From Gemella cuniculi DSM 15828 (lineage in GTDB: Bacteria > Bacillota > Bacilli > Staphylococcales > Gemellaceae): 41,828 nucleotides of DNA. Of the stretch, positions 32,383-41,651 are shown piece by piece (the stretch's first letter is position 1; every line of letters begins with the position of its first letter). The position numbers and the translations under genes are program-made. Location of the stretch: NCBI RefSeq assembly GCF_000425665.1, contig NZ_KE384435.1:28325-70152 (forward strand), in the 5' to 3' direction. The notes beneath the pieces were generated by a model. That model ran no database searches and was not told the origin of the DNA. It saw only the letters and a list, made by a program, of their open reading frames with translations.

Positions 32383-33627
32383 ATGAAAACCGTGTTACTA
32401 TTAATTATATATTGTGTGATGTTTATGTTTTTTCCTATAATAATGGCACCAATATCTATAGGATTGATGTTATTACAAAAAAAATATGTTAAGATATATT
32501 TACTGTTTTTTGTAGTAGGGATATCGTTATTAGCACTAAGATATATACCTTATCCAACAGATGATGGGGCATATCATTACCAAGCAGCATATTATTTTTC
32601 CATGTATAATAATTTTATAGATTGGATTAAAGATATGATAGACGGTAGTTTTTTATTAAGATATGATTATCAAAATTATCCATTGTTTGCATTTATTTTA
32701 TATATATATAGTGGAACAGGGATGTATTCATTAGTGAGTTTTACTGTTTGCGTTTTAGTTTATTTTTTAATGTTGTATACGGTTGTGGATGTGTTTTTGA
32801 AGAATAAATTCCCTAAGTTATTATTTATTTTATCATTTTTAGCAGTATTTGTCTCAATAAACTATAGAGCTTCAACAAGTGGTATGAGATATATGTTGGT
32901 AATGTCTATACTTGTATATTTGTTTTACAAGGATAACAATAGAGGTTTTAAAAATGACATTTTTTTACTATTATACCTAATTCCTCTATTAATTCATCCT
33001 GCAAGTTTGCTTTATATCTTAATAAGAGTATCGTATATTTTTCTAAAAAAAATAACAGTAGTAAACAGTTTTGGACTAATGATAACTCCCATTATTGTGA
33101 TAAATGTATTACCTGATGTCTTAGAAAAAGTGGGTAGTAAATATGGAAAAATGATAATAAATAAATTAGATATATATCAATCTAATGATGAATATGCAGA
33201 ATATTTTCATCTATCTCATTATTTAGCTATGTATATGACATTATTCTTAGGTATTGCATACATAATTTTTTATTTAAATAATATATACAAGAGAAAAAAT
33301 AATAAGTACACATACTTCCAAACCCTTACCTATTATATCGCTATACTTAATATACCACTGATATTATATCAAAATTTATCATATAGAAATTTATTTATTT
33401 TGCTCCCAATGCTTATATTGGCAACTGTAATGTATCTATCTTTAAAGGAGAAAGTCAATATGTTACAATATTTAATGGTTGTAATACTCTATGGTTTAAT
33501 AATAGTACTTGGGATTATTCATAATAAAAATTTTTTAGATTTTATTAGCTTATTAGATTATTCAAAGTCAGATATTCTAATAAAAAATATTTGGAATTAT
33601 TTTAGTGAATTACCGGTGTATAGATAA
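32383..33627 (+). CDS. EpsG-like polysaccharide polymerase (Wzy role)
   Basis: A hydrophobic 414-residue protein with about 10-11 membrane helices and the EpsG-family pattern early in the chain (FVVGISLLALRYIPYPTDDG and YHYQAAYYF). It should join exported repeat units at the outer face. The start is uncertain: AGGAG touches the ATG at 32383, which is too close, whereas a GTG at 32392 lies 9 bases after it and may be the real start (411 residues). It is the only polymerase candidate in the locus. Confidence 0.82.
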   Translation: MKTVLLLIIYCVMFMFFPIIMAPISIGLMLLQKKYVKIYLLFFVVGISLLALRYIPYPTDDGAYHYQAAYYFSMYNNFIDWIKDMIDGSFLLRYDYQNYPLFAFILYIYSGTGMYSLVSFTVCVLVYFLMLYTVVDVFLKNKFPKLLFILSFLAVFVSINYRASTSGMRYMLVMSILVYLFYKDNNRGFKNDIFLLLYLIPLLIHPASLLYILIRVSYIFLKKITVVNSFGLMITPIIVINVLPDVLEKVGSKYGKMIINKLDIYQSNDEYAEYFHLSHYLAMYMTLFLGIAYIIFYLNNIYKRKNNKYTYFQTLTYYIAILNIPLILYQNLSYRNLFILLPMLILATVMYLSLKEKVNMLQYLMVVILYGLIIVLGIIHNKNFLDFISLLDYSKSDILIKNIWNYFSELPVYR

Positions 33628-33641
33628 TTAAATTAGAAAGA

Positions 33642-34718
33642 ATGGATAGCAGTATGAATAAGAGAATAGTAGAATATGACATTTTGAAAATTATTGCGAT
33701 AATTTTAGTGGTGCTAAGTCATAGTACATACTACCAGATTGTTAGTAGCTATGGTGGAGTGGATTATCAGACCTATATAGCTAGTGATAGTGCGGAAAAG
33801 ACATATAAGATTTTTGATAAAGTTCGAGAGATATTATATTATTTTCATATGCCGATGTTTATGGCGATTTCTGGAACATTTTTTTACATACAAGTAAAAA
33901 ATAAGAGATGGTGTAATTTTAATCAATTTCTTAGTAATAAATTTAAACGCTTGTTAATACCATATATAGCATTTACTTTGTTTTATACAATCCCCTTGAA
34001 ATATATATCAGATTATTTTAATAATATTAGTATCGCGAGAGGAATAGTAGGCCAATTATTTTTATTGGGTAATTCACATTTGTGGTATTTGTATACTCTA
34101 TTTGTTATATTTTTAATATCATTTTACATTTTAAAACTAGAAATGAAAGTATATATATTTGTAATATTATATATTGTACACTTGTTGGGATATTACATAA
34201 AAATAACAATTGTAGGTGCTCCTTTACAATTTTTATTTTGGTTCTCTTTAGGATTTTTATTTGAATCTAAAAGAGAGTATTATAATAAATTTATAAAAAA
34301 CAATAGATTATACGACTTAATAATAGTGATGTTATTTCTTGTATTAATACTTATAAATTTTTATATAAAAAATAATAGTTATTTTGTTAGCAGAATAGTA
34401 GTTGATGTTCTAGCGGTATTGGGGTCTTTAATTTGTTATAATTTTTCTTATAATATATCTATTTTGCATAAAAAAATATTAAATAATGTACTTTTCAAAA
34501 ATATATTAATAAATGGATTAGGAATATATATTTTTTCAGATACATTGAATTATTTAATTTTAAAATTAGCTTACTTATTAGATAATAATTTTATGTTTAC
34601 GAGTACAGGAATTATAATTATTGTTATTTCTAGATTTTTTATGACATTTTTAATGTCGTTATTAATAACGAAACTATTTAAAAAACTATTTAAAAAGTAT
34701 AATTGGATGGTAAATTAG
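33642..34718 (+). CDS. acyltransferase 3 family (capsule O-acetyltransferase candidate)
   Basis: A 358-residue membrane protein with about 10 spans, typical of acyltransferase 3 proteins that O-acylate surface sugars. Key motifs are EYDILKIIAIILVVLSHSTY, with the catalytic-type His, and FHMPMFMAISGTFF. ATG at 33642 is used; an internal ATG at 33654 is also possible. Its end overlaps the region where the next gene's alternative start lies. Acetyl is the usual substituent, but this is inference. Confidence 0.86.
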   Translation: MDSSMNKRIVEYDILKIIAIILVVLSHSTYYQIVSSYGGVDYQTYIASDSAEKTYKIFDKVREILYYFHMPMFMAISGTFFYIQVKNKRWCNFNQFLSNKFKRLLIPYIAFTLFYTIPLKYISDYFNNISIARGIVGQLFLLGNSHLWYLYTLFVIFLISFYILKLEMKVYIFVILYIVHLLGYYIKITIVGAPLQFLFWFSLGFLFESKREYYNKFIKNNRLYDLIIVMLFLVLILINFYIKNNSYFVSRIVVDVLAVLGSLICYNFSYNISILHKKILNNVLFKNILINGLGIYIFSDTLNYLILKLAYLLDNNFMFTSTGIIIIVISRFFMTFLMSLLITKLFKKLFKKYNWMVN

Positions 34719-34729
34719 GAGATAAAACT

Positions 34730-35506
34730 ATGAAGAAGCATGCATATTTGATAATAGCACACAATAAGATAGAACAGCTGAAATTTTTAATTTCACTACT
34801 AGATTATGAAAAGCATGATATATTTATTTTATTTGATAAAAAATCTAATATTTTAAAGCAATCGAAAGAAGATATAATGGCTAGTGTAAAATATTCTAAA
34901 ATTTTATTTACCAAAGAGATTCCTATTTATTGGGGTGATTATTCGCAAATAGAAGCAGAATTAGAACTATTTAAAGCGGCTAAAATAAATGAGGATTATG
35001 AATTTTATCACCTTTTATCAGGAGTAGATTTACCGCTAGATACAGCAGAAAATATTTATAATTTTTTTGAAGAAAATAAAGAAAAGAATTTTATTAATAT
35101 ATCACCGAAAGAAATTTTTGAAAGAGCGAAAGCACACCATAGAATAAAATATTATTACTATTTTACTAAGATAATAAATAGACGAGAAATTGATAATAAA
35201 TTTATTAAGAAATTATTTTCGCTTTATAGAAAGATAGAAAAATTTATTCAAAAAATTTTAAGAGTAGATAGATTGAAAAAAGATACTATAATAGTAAAAT
35301 ATGGCTCTAATTGGTGTTCTATAAACAAAAAAGCTGTCAATTCTCTATTGAGTAATGAGGACTTTATAAGTAAAACTTTTAAGTGTTCTTGGTTAGCAGA
35401 TGAGCTATTTATCCCAACAACTCTAGGAAGAGTGGGAGAATTAAATGATTTATATTTATATAATTCTAGTGACGATTTTCAAGGAAATCTTAGATATATA
35501 AATTGA
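34730..35506 (+). CDS. GT14-like (core-2/I-branching) glycosyltransferase, truncated by in-frame TGA
   Basis: The open reading frame gives 258 residues with the bacterial GT14 (beta-1,6-GlcNAc-transferase-like) pattern: KKHAYLIIAHNKIEQLKFLI, IFILFDKKSN, EIPIYWGDYSQIEAELELF, YHLLSGVDLPL, and later KYGSNWCSINKKAVN and CSWLADELFIPT. The ATG at 34730 follows TTAGGAG. The frame stops at TGA 35504-35506 just after LRYIN, where family members go on. The next 54 codons stay open in the same phase and look like the missing C-terminus, so the product is either shortened or made by readthrough. Confidence 0.8.
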   Translation: MKKHAYLIIAHNKIEQLKFLISLLDYEKHDIFILFDKKSNILKQSKEDIMASVKYSKILFTKEIPIYWGDYSQIEAELELFKAAKINEDYEFYHLLSGVDLPLDTAENIYNFFEENKEKNFINISPKEIFERAKAHHRIKYYYYFTKIINRREIDNKFIKKLFSLYRKIEKFIQKILRVDRLKKDTIIVKYGSNWCSINKKAVNSLLSNEDFISKTFKCSWLADELFIPTTLGRVGELNDLYLYNSSDDFQGNLRYIN

Positions 35507-35671
35507 TGGGATGGTACTCCATATACATGGACAGATTCGGATAAAGATATTGAACAGTTAAAATATGGTAAGAAAAATGGACATCTGTTTTCTAGAAAAT
35601 TTGATTTAGATAAATATCCGAAAATGAGAGAGAAAATATTAGATATAATAAATTCCAAGAATAATTTCTAA
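35507..35671 (+). pseudogene. in-frame C-terminal continuation of the GT14-like gene
   Basis: Directly after the TGA, 54 sense codons in the same phase read WDGTPYTWTDSDKDIEQLKY and end in a Phe codon and TAA (35669-35671). The Trp-x-Gly-x-Pro-Tyr segment after an RYI(N/D) sequence is what GT14-like bacterial proteins usually show. Its preservation suggests that the stop is recent or is bypassed. Confidence 0.65.
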
Positions 35672-35698
35672 AATTTATATCAAAGAAAGGATTTTAGT

Positions 35699-36799
35699 AT
35701 GTACGATTATTTAGTAGTAGGAGCGGGATTGTCTGGAGCGATTTTTGCTTACGAAGCGAAGAAAAAAGGTAAAAAGGTAAAAGTGATTGATAAAAGAAAC
35801 CATATTGGTGGGAATATTTATTGCGAAAATATTGAAGGAATAAACGTTCATAAATATGGTGCTCATATTTTCCATACTTCAAACAAAGAAGTATGGGATT
35901 ATGTAAATCAGTTCGTTGAATTTAATAATTATATTAATTCTCCAGTGGCAAATTATAAAGGAAAACTGTACAACCTTCCTTTTAATATGAATACTTTTTA
36001 TGCACTTTGGGGTACAAAAACACCCAAAGAAGTAAAAGAAAAAATAGCTGAACAAACGGCACATTTGCAAAATATAGAACCTAAAAATTTAGAAGAACAG
36101 GCTATTAAATTAATAGGTACGGATGTATATGAAACTTTAATAAAAGGATATACTGAAAAACAATGGGGTAGGAGTGCAACTGAGTTACCACCGTTTATTA
36201 TAAAACGTCTGCCAGTGAGATTCACTTTTGATAATAATTATTTTAATGATAGACATCAGGGTATTCCAATAGGGGGATATAATGTTATTATCGAAAATAT
36301 GCTAAAAGATGTAGAAGTAGAACTGAATGTAGATTTCTTCGAAAATAGGAAAGAGCTAGAAAGCTCGGCCAAGAAAGTAGTATTTACAGGGATGATTGAT
36401 CAGTATTTTGACTACAAGCATGGAGAACTGGAGTATAGAAGTCTTCGTTTTGAACATGAGATTTTGGATGAGGAGAATTTCCAAGGAAATGCTGTTGTGA
36501 ATTATACAGAGCGTGAAGTACCTTACACTCGTATTATCGAGCATAAGCATTTTGAATATGGTATGCAAGCAAAAACTGTAATAACGAGAGAATATTCGGC
36601 GAGTTGGCAACGAGGAGATGAACCTTACTACCCAATCAATGATGAAAAAAATACAGCAATTTATAAAAAATATTTAGAAGATGCTGAAAAACACGATAAT
36701 GTTATTTTCTGTGGTCGTTTGGCTGATTATAAATATTATGATATGCATGTAGTCATCGAAAGAGCACTAAGCGTTGTAAGAGAAGAGTTAGAAAAATAA
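35699..36799 (+). CDS. glf: UDP-galactopyranose mutase
   Basis: Glf converts UDP-galactopyranose to UDP-galactofuranose with reduced FAD. The 366-residue length is normal. An N-terminal FAD-binding Rossmann motif VVGAGLSGAIFAYEA is followed by IDKRNHIGGNIYC and the active-site region VHKYGAHIFHTSNKEVW; the C-terminal FCGRLADYKYYDMHVVIERA is conserved. The product implies a galactofuranose residue in the capsule, so one of the nearby transferases should use it. It is followed by a terminator, marking the end of the main capsule transcript. Confidence 0.95.
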   Translation: MYDYLVVGAGLSGAIFAYEAKKKGKKVKVIDKRNHIGGNIYCENIEGINVHKYGAHIFHTSNKEVWDYVNQFVEFNNYINSPVANYKGKLYNLPFNMNTFYALWGTKTPKEVKEKIAEQTAHLQNIEPKNLEEQAIKLIGTDVYETLIKGYTEKQWGRSATELPPFIIKRLPVRFTFDNNYFNDRHQGIPIGGYNVIIENMLKDVEVELNVDFFENRKELESSAKKVVFTGMIDQYFDYKHGELEYRSLRFEHEILDEENFQGNAVVNYTEREVPYTRIIEHKHFEYGMQAKTVITREYSASWQRGDEPYYPINDEKNTAIYKKYLEDAEKHDNVIFCGRLADYKYYDMHVVIERALSVVREELEK

Positions 36800-36833
36800 A
36801 TCTGGAATATCAATTCTAGATTTATTTTCTTTT
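36795..36833 (+). terminator. terminator after glf
   Basis: AATAAATCTGGAAT (36795-36808) and ATTCTAGATTTATT (36813-36826) form a 14-bp stem with one G-U pair, overlapping the glf stop codon and followed by TTCTTTTA. Confidence 0.7.
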
Positions 36834-36900
36834 ATACTTGTATAAAAAATGATTTTAGTTTAAAATTAAAGTGAATATGGATAATAAAGGAGGTATAAAA

Positions 36901-37470
36901 ATGAAATATGAAAAATTTATTGATAAAGAAATAAAAAAAGTGTTTGAAAATAAAAAGATAGATTTTTCTAATTTTGAATTAGACGAAAATACTCCTAAGG
37001 TGGATGTAAAAGAATTTATAGCTAACTACACTAATTTAGAAATAAAAGAAGTCCCAATGAATCGCAAATCTGGGGAGTTTAATGCAGTTAATAAAGAAAT
37101 TATTATTAATAGTTTAGAAAACGACAAACGACAACGTTTTAGTATGGCACATGAATTAGGACATGCGTTATTAGATCATGGTAGTGCTAATAGACATCAT
37201 GATAGAAAGTTATATGGTTATGACTTAGATAAGCTACATAACGAAATGGTAGCTAATAGATTTGCGGCGAAATTTTTGATGCCGGAGAAATTATTGTATT
37301 ATGCGAAGGATTTTGTTCTTAAAGGTTTAGATTTAGCATCTTCTGAGTTAACAGAATCACTAAAAGGTGTAATATCAGCTAGAATGGCAGAATTATTAGA
37401 AGTATCTCTGATTTCTATGGAATATAGATTAGAAAATATAAATTTTAACTGGGAAAAAAACTATGAATAG
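36901..37470 (+). CDS. ImmA/IrrE family metallo-endopeptidase
   Basis: A 189-residue zinc protease-like protein with HELGH at residues 84-88 (zinc His84 and His88, catalytic Glu85) and the downstream third ligand Glu115 in HNEMVANRFAAKFLMP. The family includes ImmA of ICEBs1, which cleaves a repressor, and IrrE. The start is ATG 36901 behind AAAGGAGG; an upstream in-frame start at 36871 would put the ribosome binding site inside the gene. No XRE-type repressor is adjacent, as would be usual. It overlaps the FRG gene by 8 bases, so the two proteins likely work together. Confidence 0.88.
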   Translation: MKYEKFIDKEIKKVFENKKIDFSNFELDENTPKVDVKEFIANYTNLEIKEVPMNRKSGEFNAVNKEIIINSLENDKRQRFSMAHELGHALLDHGSANRHHDRKLYGYDLDKLHNEMVANRFAAKFLMPEKLLYYAKDFVLKGLDLASSELTESLKGVISARMAELLEVSLISMEYRLENINFNWEKNYE

Positions 37471-38539
37471 TTTGGAAACGATTCAGTATTATAAAGATTT
37501 AAAAGAATTTGTAGAGAAAAATAATATATTTAACGATACTAAAATTACTATAAGATTTTTGAAACTTGATGAATTAGATACAGAAAAGTATAAAGTAATT
37601 GGTGTAAGCACAGATAATAGTTCTACTGATCAAGAATTAAAGAGCAAAGTAGTAGCACTAAATGAGGAATTAGGTAAGCGAGCGAGCTATAATATGTTTT
37701 ATTTATTGAAGGAGCTTATTACTTATTTAAGTGGGAAGGAAAACAATGTAAATAAATATTCTGAGCCATACACATATTATCGAGGTCAAAGTTGTAACTG
37801 GAAGACAGTGCCTTCTCTTTTGAGAAATATAAGTAATGAAGATAGTAAAAAGTTTTATTACGAAGATTTTGAAAATATTTACTCAAAGATAAGTAAGGAG
37901 TTTCCGGAGGAAATAGAATATGTTGATCTAAATAGTAATAGGGAGAAGAGAGCGGAGCAGCTATCAATATTACAGCATTATGAATTGAAAACAAATCTTA
38001 TAGATATTACAGAAAATCCGTTTATAGCGATGTTATTTATGGTAGAGAGTAGTATTTTTGATAAACCGCAGATTGAGCTGTACAGAATAAATCCAGATAA
38101 TCCTTTCTTTCAAGACGGAGTTAAATTTCCTAATAACAAAAGGATAAAGGTTCAAAAGGGAGCTTTTATTAATTACGAGAGATTGTTTGATCATTATAAA
38201 AATGGAAAATTTAATATAGAAGAAACGCAAAAAATAGATAGAATTATTATTTCCATGGAATTTGATTTTAATGCTAGCATAGAAATATTAGAAAATTATA
38301 AAAAACTAGCGAAGGAATATCCAGAAGAAGGATTTCAACTACCTGAAGAAGAGTATGAAAAATCAATAGAAAAGTATGAGAAATTCTTAAAAGGAGAAGA
38401 GGAGGAAAAAATTAGTCGTTTATATAGAGAAGTAATCTCGGATATAAAGCAAAAACTAAAAGAGTACAACTACCACTACGAAGAATTATTCCCTGATTTA
38501 TCCGATTATATAAAAAATATTTCAAAACGTTATAGATAG
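37463..38539 (+). CDS. FRG domain-containing protein
   Basis: A 358-residue cytosolic protein. The FRG domain spans about 100-260, with YYRGQ at 105-109 (family FRG/YRG) and ILQHYELKTNLIDITENPF at about 169-187 (family LLQHYGLPTRLLDWT). The C-terminal 100 residues are Glu/Lys-rich and helical. FRG proteins have no settled activity but occur in mobile elements and defence-type neighbourhoods. Translation is coupled to the metalloprotease gene through the 8-base overlap. It is bounded downstream by a terminator, so the pair forms a separate cassette within the capsule locus. Confidence 0.85.
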   Translation: MNSLETIQYYKDLKEFVEKNNIFNDTKITIRFLKLDELDTEKYKVIGVSTDNSSTDQELKSKVVALNEELGKRASYNMFYLLKELITYLSGKENNVNKYSEPYTYYRGQSCNWKTVPSLLRNISNEDSKKFYYEDFENIYSKISKEFPEEIEYVDLNSNREKRAEQLSILQHYELKTNLIDITENPFIAMLFMVESSIFDKPQIELYRINPDNPFFQDGVKFPNNKRIKVQKGAFINYERLFDHYKNGKFNIEETQKIDRIIISMEFDFNASIEILENYKKLAKEYPEEGFQLPEEEYEKSIEKYEKFLKGEEEEKISRLYREVISDIKQKLKEYNYHYEELFPDLSDYIKNISKRYR

Positions 38540-38585
38540 AAAATCTGAATTAGAGTTTAGCTTTCTAATTTGGATTTTCTTTGTT
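38538..38585 (+). terminator. terminator after the FRG gene
   Basis: AGAAAATCTGAATTAGA (38538-38554) and TCTAATTTGGATTTTCT (38564-38580) form a 17-bp stem with two G-U pairs, followed by TTGTTTGTT. Confidence 0.75.
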
Positions 38586-38811
38586 TGTTGTATTTTACAT
38601 AAGGGATATGCTAGCTAATTTTTTAAAGGATTATATTGGAGATATAAATAAGTGATAATTTGTGAATTAATATAATTATTTTATTTCTAGAAATTAGGTA
38701 GTTTTTTTGATAAAATAATAGTTGGATGTAAAGAGAATAAAGTTATTATAAAATTAGCTTAGAAAAAGAGTTATAGGTTAATTTTAGAACTAATATTAGG
38801 AGTTAAAACTA

Positions 38812-40221
38812 GTGAAAGTAATAAAAAATTATTTATATAATCTCTCGTATCAGTTGTTAAATATTATATTACCTATAATAACTGTACCTTATGTAACGAG
38901 GGTGTTTACCAGTGAAGATTTGGGGAATTATGGATTCTACAATTCAATAGTTAGTTATTTTATTTTATTGGCGAATCTGGGGATTAATATTTATGGAACA
39001 AAAAAGATAGCTGCTTCAAAAGATACTAATGGCACTTTTTGGAATATTTATATTATTCAAGTAGCAACGAGTATATTTTCTATCATATTATATTTTTCTG
39101 CATTTGGGATAGTTCCTACTATGAAAAATACGATAGCCTATATTTTGATAATAAGTCTTTTTTCAAGAATGATTGATATATCTTGGCTATTTACAGGTAA
39201 AGAAGATTTTAAGAAAATAACTTTGCGTAATGCGGCGGTAAAATTAGTAGGAGTAGTCAGTATTTTTGCTTTTATAAAAAATGAAAATCAGTTGTATTTA
39301 TATGTATTTTTATTAGTTATATTTGAGTTCTTAGGACAAGTAGTGATGTGGTTGCCAGCGAGAAAATTTTTATCAAAACCGCAATTTGATATTGAAAAAA
39401 TAAAGAGAAATATAAAACCGACGACAATGTTATTTTTACCTCAGGTAGCGGTATCTCTTTATGTAGTTTTAGATAGGACATTACTTGGGGTATTCGGGAG
39501 TTATTCTGATGTAGGGATTTACGATCAAGGGCAAAAATTAGTGAGTATATTATTAACGGTGGTGAGTTCGTTAGGTGCGGTAATGTTACCTAGAGTGTCG
39601 AATTTACTGTCTGAGAAGAAGGAGAAAGAGGCGATGAATATGCTGAAATTTTCTTTTTTGATGTACAATCTTATTATTTTTCCTATGATATTTGGGATGT
39701 TGGCAATAAATGAGATTTTTGTAAATTTTTTCTTAGGTCAAAATTTCCAAGATGTAAAGTATGTTCTCTACATAATAGTTTTTAATTGTCTATTTATAGG
39801 ATGGACTAATATACTAGGATATCAAGTTTTGGTAGTAAGGGATAAAAATAAAGAATTTATGCTGTCAACGACTTTACCTGCTGGTGTGAGTGTTCTATTG
39901 AATATTGTTCTTATTCCATCTTTTGGTTATAAAGGGGCGACAGTAACTGCGGTAATAGTGGAATTTTTGGTTTTAGCAATTCAGTGGTATTTTAGTCGAA
40001 ATATGATTGATAGAAAAGTGGTATTTAATTTTAATTTATTAAAAATAATAATTTCTGCGGGGATTATGTTTGCGGTAATTGAAGTTTTAAAAATGGCGAC
40101 ACATTTAACAGGTGTATTTGGACTTGCTCTTTATGTAATAGTAGGGGGCGGAGTGTATTTGTTATTAATTTTGATTTTTAAAGTAGCAAATTTAAAAGAG
40201 ATTAAAGAGTTGTTGAAATAA
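38812..40221 (+). CDS. oligosaccharide flippase (Wzx role)
   Basis: A 469-residue MOP-superfamily membrane protein with 12-14 helices. The N-terminus YQLLNIILPIITVPYVTRVF and SEDLGNYGFYNSIVSYFILL are classic for polysaccharide flippases. It should move the lipid-linked repeat unit across the membrane for the EpsG-like polymerase. It starts at GTG 38812 with GGAG upstream. It is separated from the other capsule genes by the ImmA/FRG cassette and two terminators, so it needs its own promoter; TATAAT at 38671-38676 is a candidate -10 without a good -35. Confidence 0.93.
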   Translation: MKVIKNYLYNLSYQLLNIILPIITVPYVTRVFTSEDLGNYGFYNSIVSYFILLANLGINIYGTKKIAASKDTNGTFWNIYIIQVATSIFSIILYFSAFGIVPTMKNTIAYILIISLFSRMIDISWLFTGKEDFKKITLRNAAVKLVGVVSIFAFIKNENQLYLYVFLLVIFEFLGQVVMWLPARKFLSKPQFDIEKIKRNIKPTTMLFLPQVAVSLYVVLDRTLLGVFGSYSDVGIYDQGQKLVSILLTVVSSLGAVMLPRVSNLLSEKKEKEAMNMLKFSFLMYNLIIFPMIFGMLAINEIFVNFFLGQNFQDVKYVLYIIVFNCLFIGWTNILGYQVLVVRDKNKEFMLSTTLPAGVSVLLNIVLIPSFGYKGATVTAVIVEFLVLAIQWYFSRNMIDRKVVFNFNLLKIIISAGIMFAVIEVLKMATHLTGVFGLALYVIVGGGVYLLLILIFKVANLKEIKELLK

Positions 40222-40280
40222 AACATTATATTTTTGACGCAATAAATAATAGAAGTTTTGTAAATATTATATATAAATAA

Positions 40281-40334
40281 AAAACGAACTGATTTTATAG
40301 AGGTAAAAGCTCTATAAAATCAGTTCGTTTTTTG
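40281..40334. terminator. long perfect bidirectional terminator ending the capsule locus
   Basis: Arms of 22 bases, 40281-40302 (beginning AAAACGAACTGA) and 40310-40331, are perfectly complementary around a 7-base loop. A and T tracts on both sides suit the convergent wzx and fic genes. Confidence 0.9.
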
Positions 40335-40382
40335 TTTAATTTGATTATTTTTGAAGTAGGGAAATTAGGAAAGTTGGTTATC

Positions 40383-41651
40383 CTATCTTTGGATTGGATA
40401 TGAAGAAATACTTCCCCCTTCTACTAACATCATATTGACAAAATCATCTGATAATTTATAAATTTTAGGTTTTTTCTTAATTATTTCTATTTTGTCTAGA
40501 TTCTCATTTAAGTATTTATTTAATGTTTTTGGCGAAATTTCAAGTGTTTGGGCGATTTCGTTATGGGTAATAAGGTTATCTTTGGCGCTAAATAGATAAC
40601 TTTGAGCTAGTAGAAATAGTATATTTTTAAGATTAATATCGGTAATATTTTTTGCTAGATATAAAGAAATAATATTAAGTTTTTCTATATTCTCTGTAAG
40701 GAATTTTAAAATATTTTGTTGTCCTTGCTCTAGTATTTCTAGGTTTTCTCCTATAAAGAAAGTCATCTCTCCTTTATTAAGTGGATGTGATGCATTAATA
40801 AATGTTTTATAGTATTTATTTTTGTTTCTGTTTATACTATAAGAAAGTGTGATTGCTGTGTATTTGTCTACTTTTTGAGAGAGTATATTTGCTAATAGAA
40901 ATCTTCCGACCCTGCCATTACCATCATAAAATGGATGAATATATTCAAAGAAATAATGACCTATTAAGGCTGTATATAATGTAGGCAGATTAGAGTTTTC
41001 AAAAAAGTGTATTAAATTTTCCAATGCGTGATTGATTTCTTGTTCAGAGGTAACTCCTCTGTGAATAATTTTATCTCCAGCAAAGACATTTACACTTTTT
41101 TTCCTAAAAAGATCTCCGTCTAATTTATTTTCTTCAGAAATTTCCTCACTAACCAGCATATCATATATTTTTCTAAAATCTTTTATATCAGAAATATCTT
41201 TACACTCTCCAATATGAAAGTAAAGTTTAACTAATCCCAAAAATCTTTTAATATTGTTAGGGGAGTCTTGATTTTTAGTTTGCATAAGAATTTCGGATAG
41301 CTCTCTTTTAGAACTTTTAATACTTTCTATAGAATTTGTACTTTGAAGTTCATTTATTAATAGTAGATTAAGAAATTTTTCACGAGCAATATCAGGAAGC
41401 AAGCTTTGTTGTTCTACGATATTTTTACTATTACTAAGTATTTTTTCAGTAATATTTACTAAATTAATGGTATTAAGAACGAATAGAGGAACTACTTCTT
41501 TTGTTTTTTCCCCTTTGATAATAGGAGTTATATTAAGATTAGTAATAAAAGAAGAAGGAGAGTTTATTCTCATTTTGTATTCGGACTCTGCGTCTAGATT
41601 CATATGGAATATTTTTTCTAATGGATAATATTTAGCCAAAAAGATCACCAA
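40383..41651 (-). CDS. Fic family protein (AMP transferase-type)
   Basis: Fic enzymes transfer AMP or similar groups onto protein hydroxyls. The 422-residue protein has an N-terminal Fic_N-like domain (about 1-125), the Fic core with HPFYDGNGRVGRF at 239-251 (His239, Asn245, Arg247, Arg250) and a C-terminal winged-helix-like region (about 345-405, HNEIAQTLEISPKTLNKYL). The inhibitory helix QSTNSIESIKSSKRE has Glu109 but Ser110 where the motif (S/T)xxxE(G/N) expects Gly or Asn. The start is uncertain: TTG at 41651 lacks a good ribosome binding site. An array of 50-bp repeats lies just upstream. Confidence 0.88.
   Translation of the reverse strand: MVIFLAKYYPLEKIFHMNLDAESEYKMRINSPSSFITNLNITPIIKGEKTKEVVPLFVLNTINLVNITEKILSNSKNIVEQQSLLPDIAREKFLNLLLINELQSTNSIESIKSSKRELSEILMQTKNQDSPNNIKRFLGLVKLYFHIGECKDISDIKDFRKIYDMLVSEEISEENKLDGDLFRKKSVNVFAGDKIIHRGVTSEQEINHALENLIHFFENSNLPTLYTALIGHYFFEYIHPFYDGNGRVGRFLLANILSQKVDKYTAITLSYSINRNKNKYYKTFINASHPLNKGEMTFFIGENLEILEQGQQNILKFLTENIEKLNIISLYLAKNITDINLKNILFLLAQSYLFSAKDNLITHNEIAQTLEISPKTLNKYLNENLDKIEIIKKKPKIYKLSDDFVNMMLVEGGSISSYPIQR

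Noticed and set aside
20205-41060. GAGGTAACTCCTC-type palindrome present near 20207 and again near 41046.
   Set aside because: One copy lies in coding sequence of fic; short palindromes recurring twice are not evidence of a shared element.
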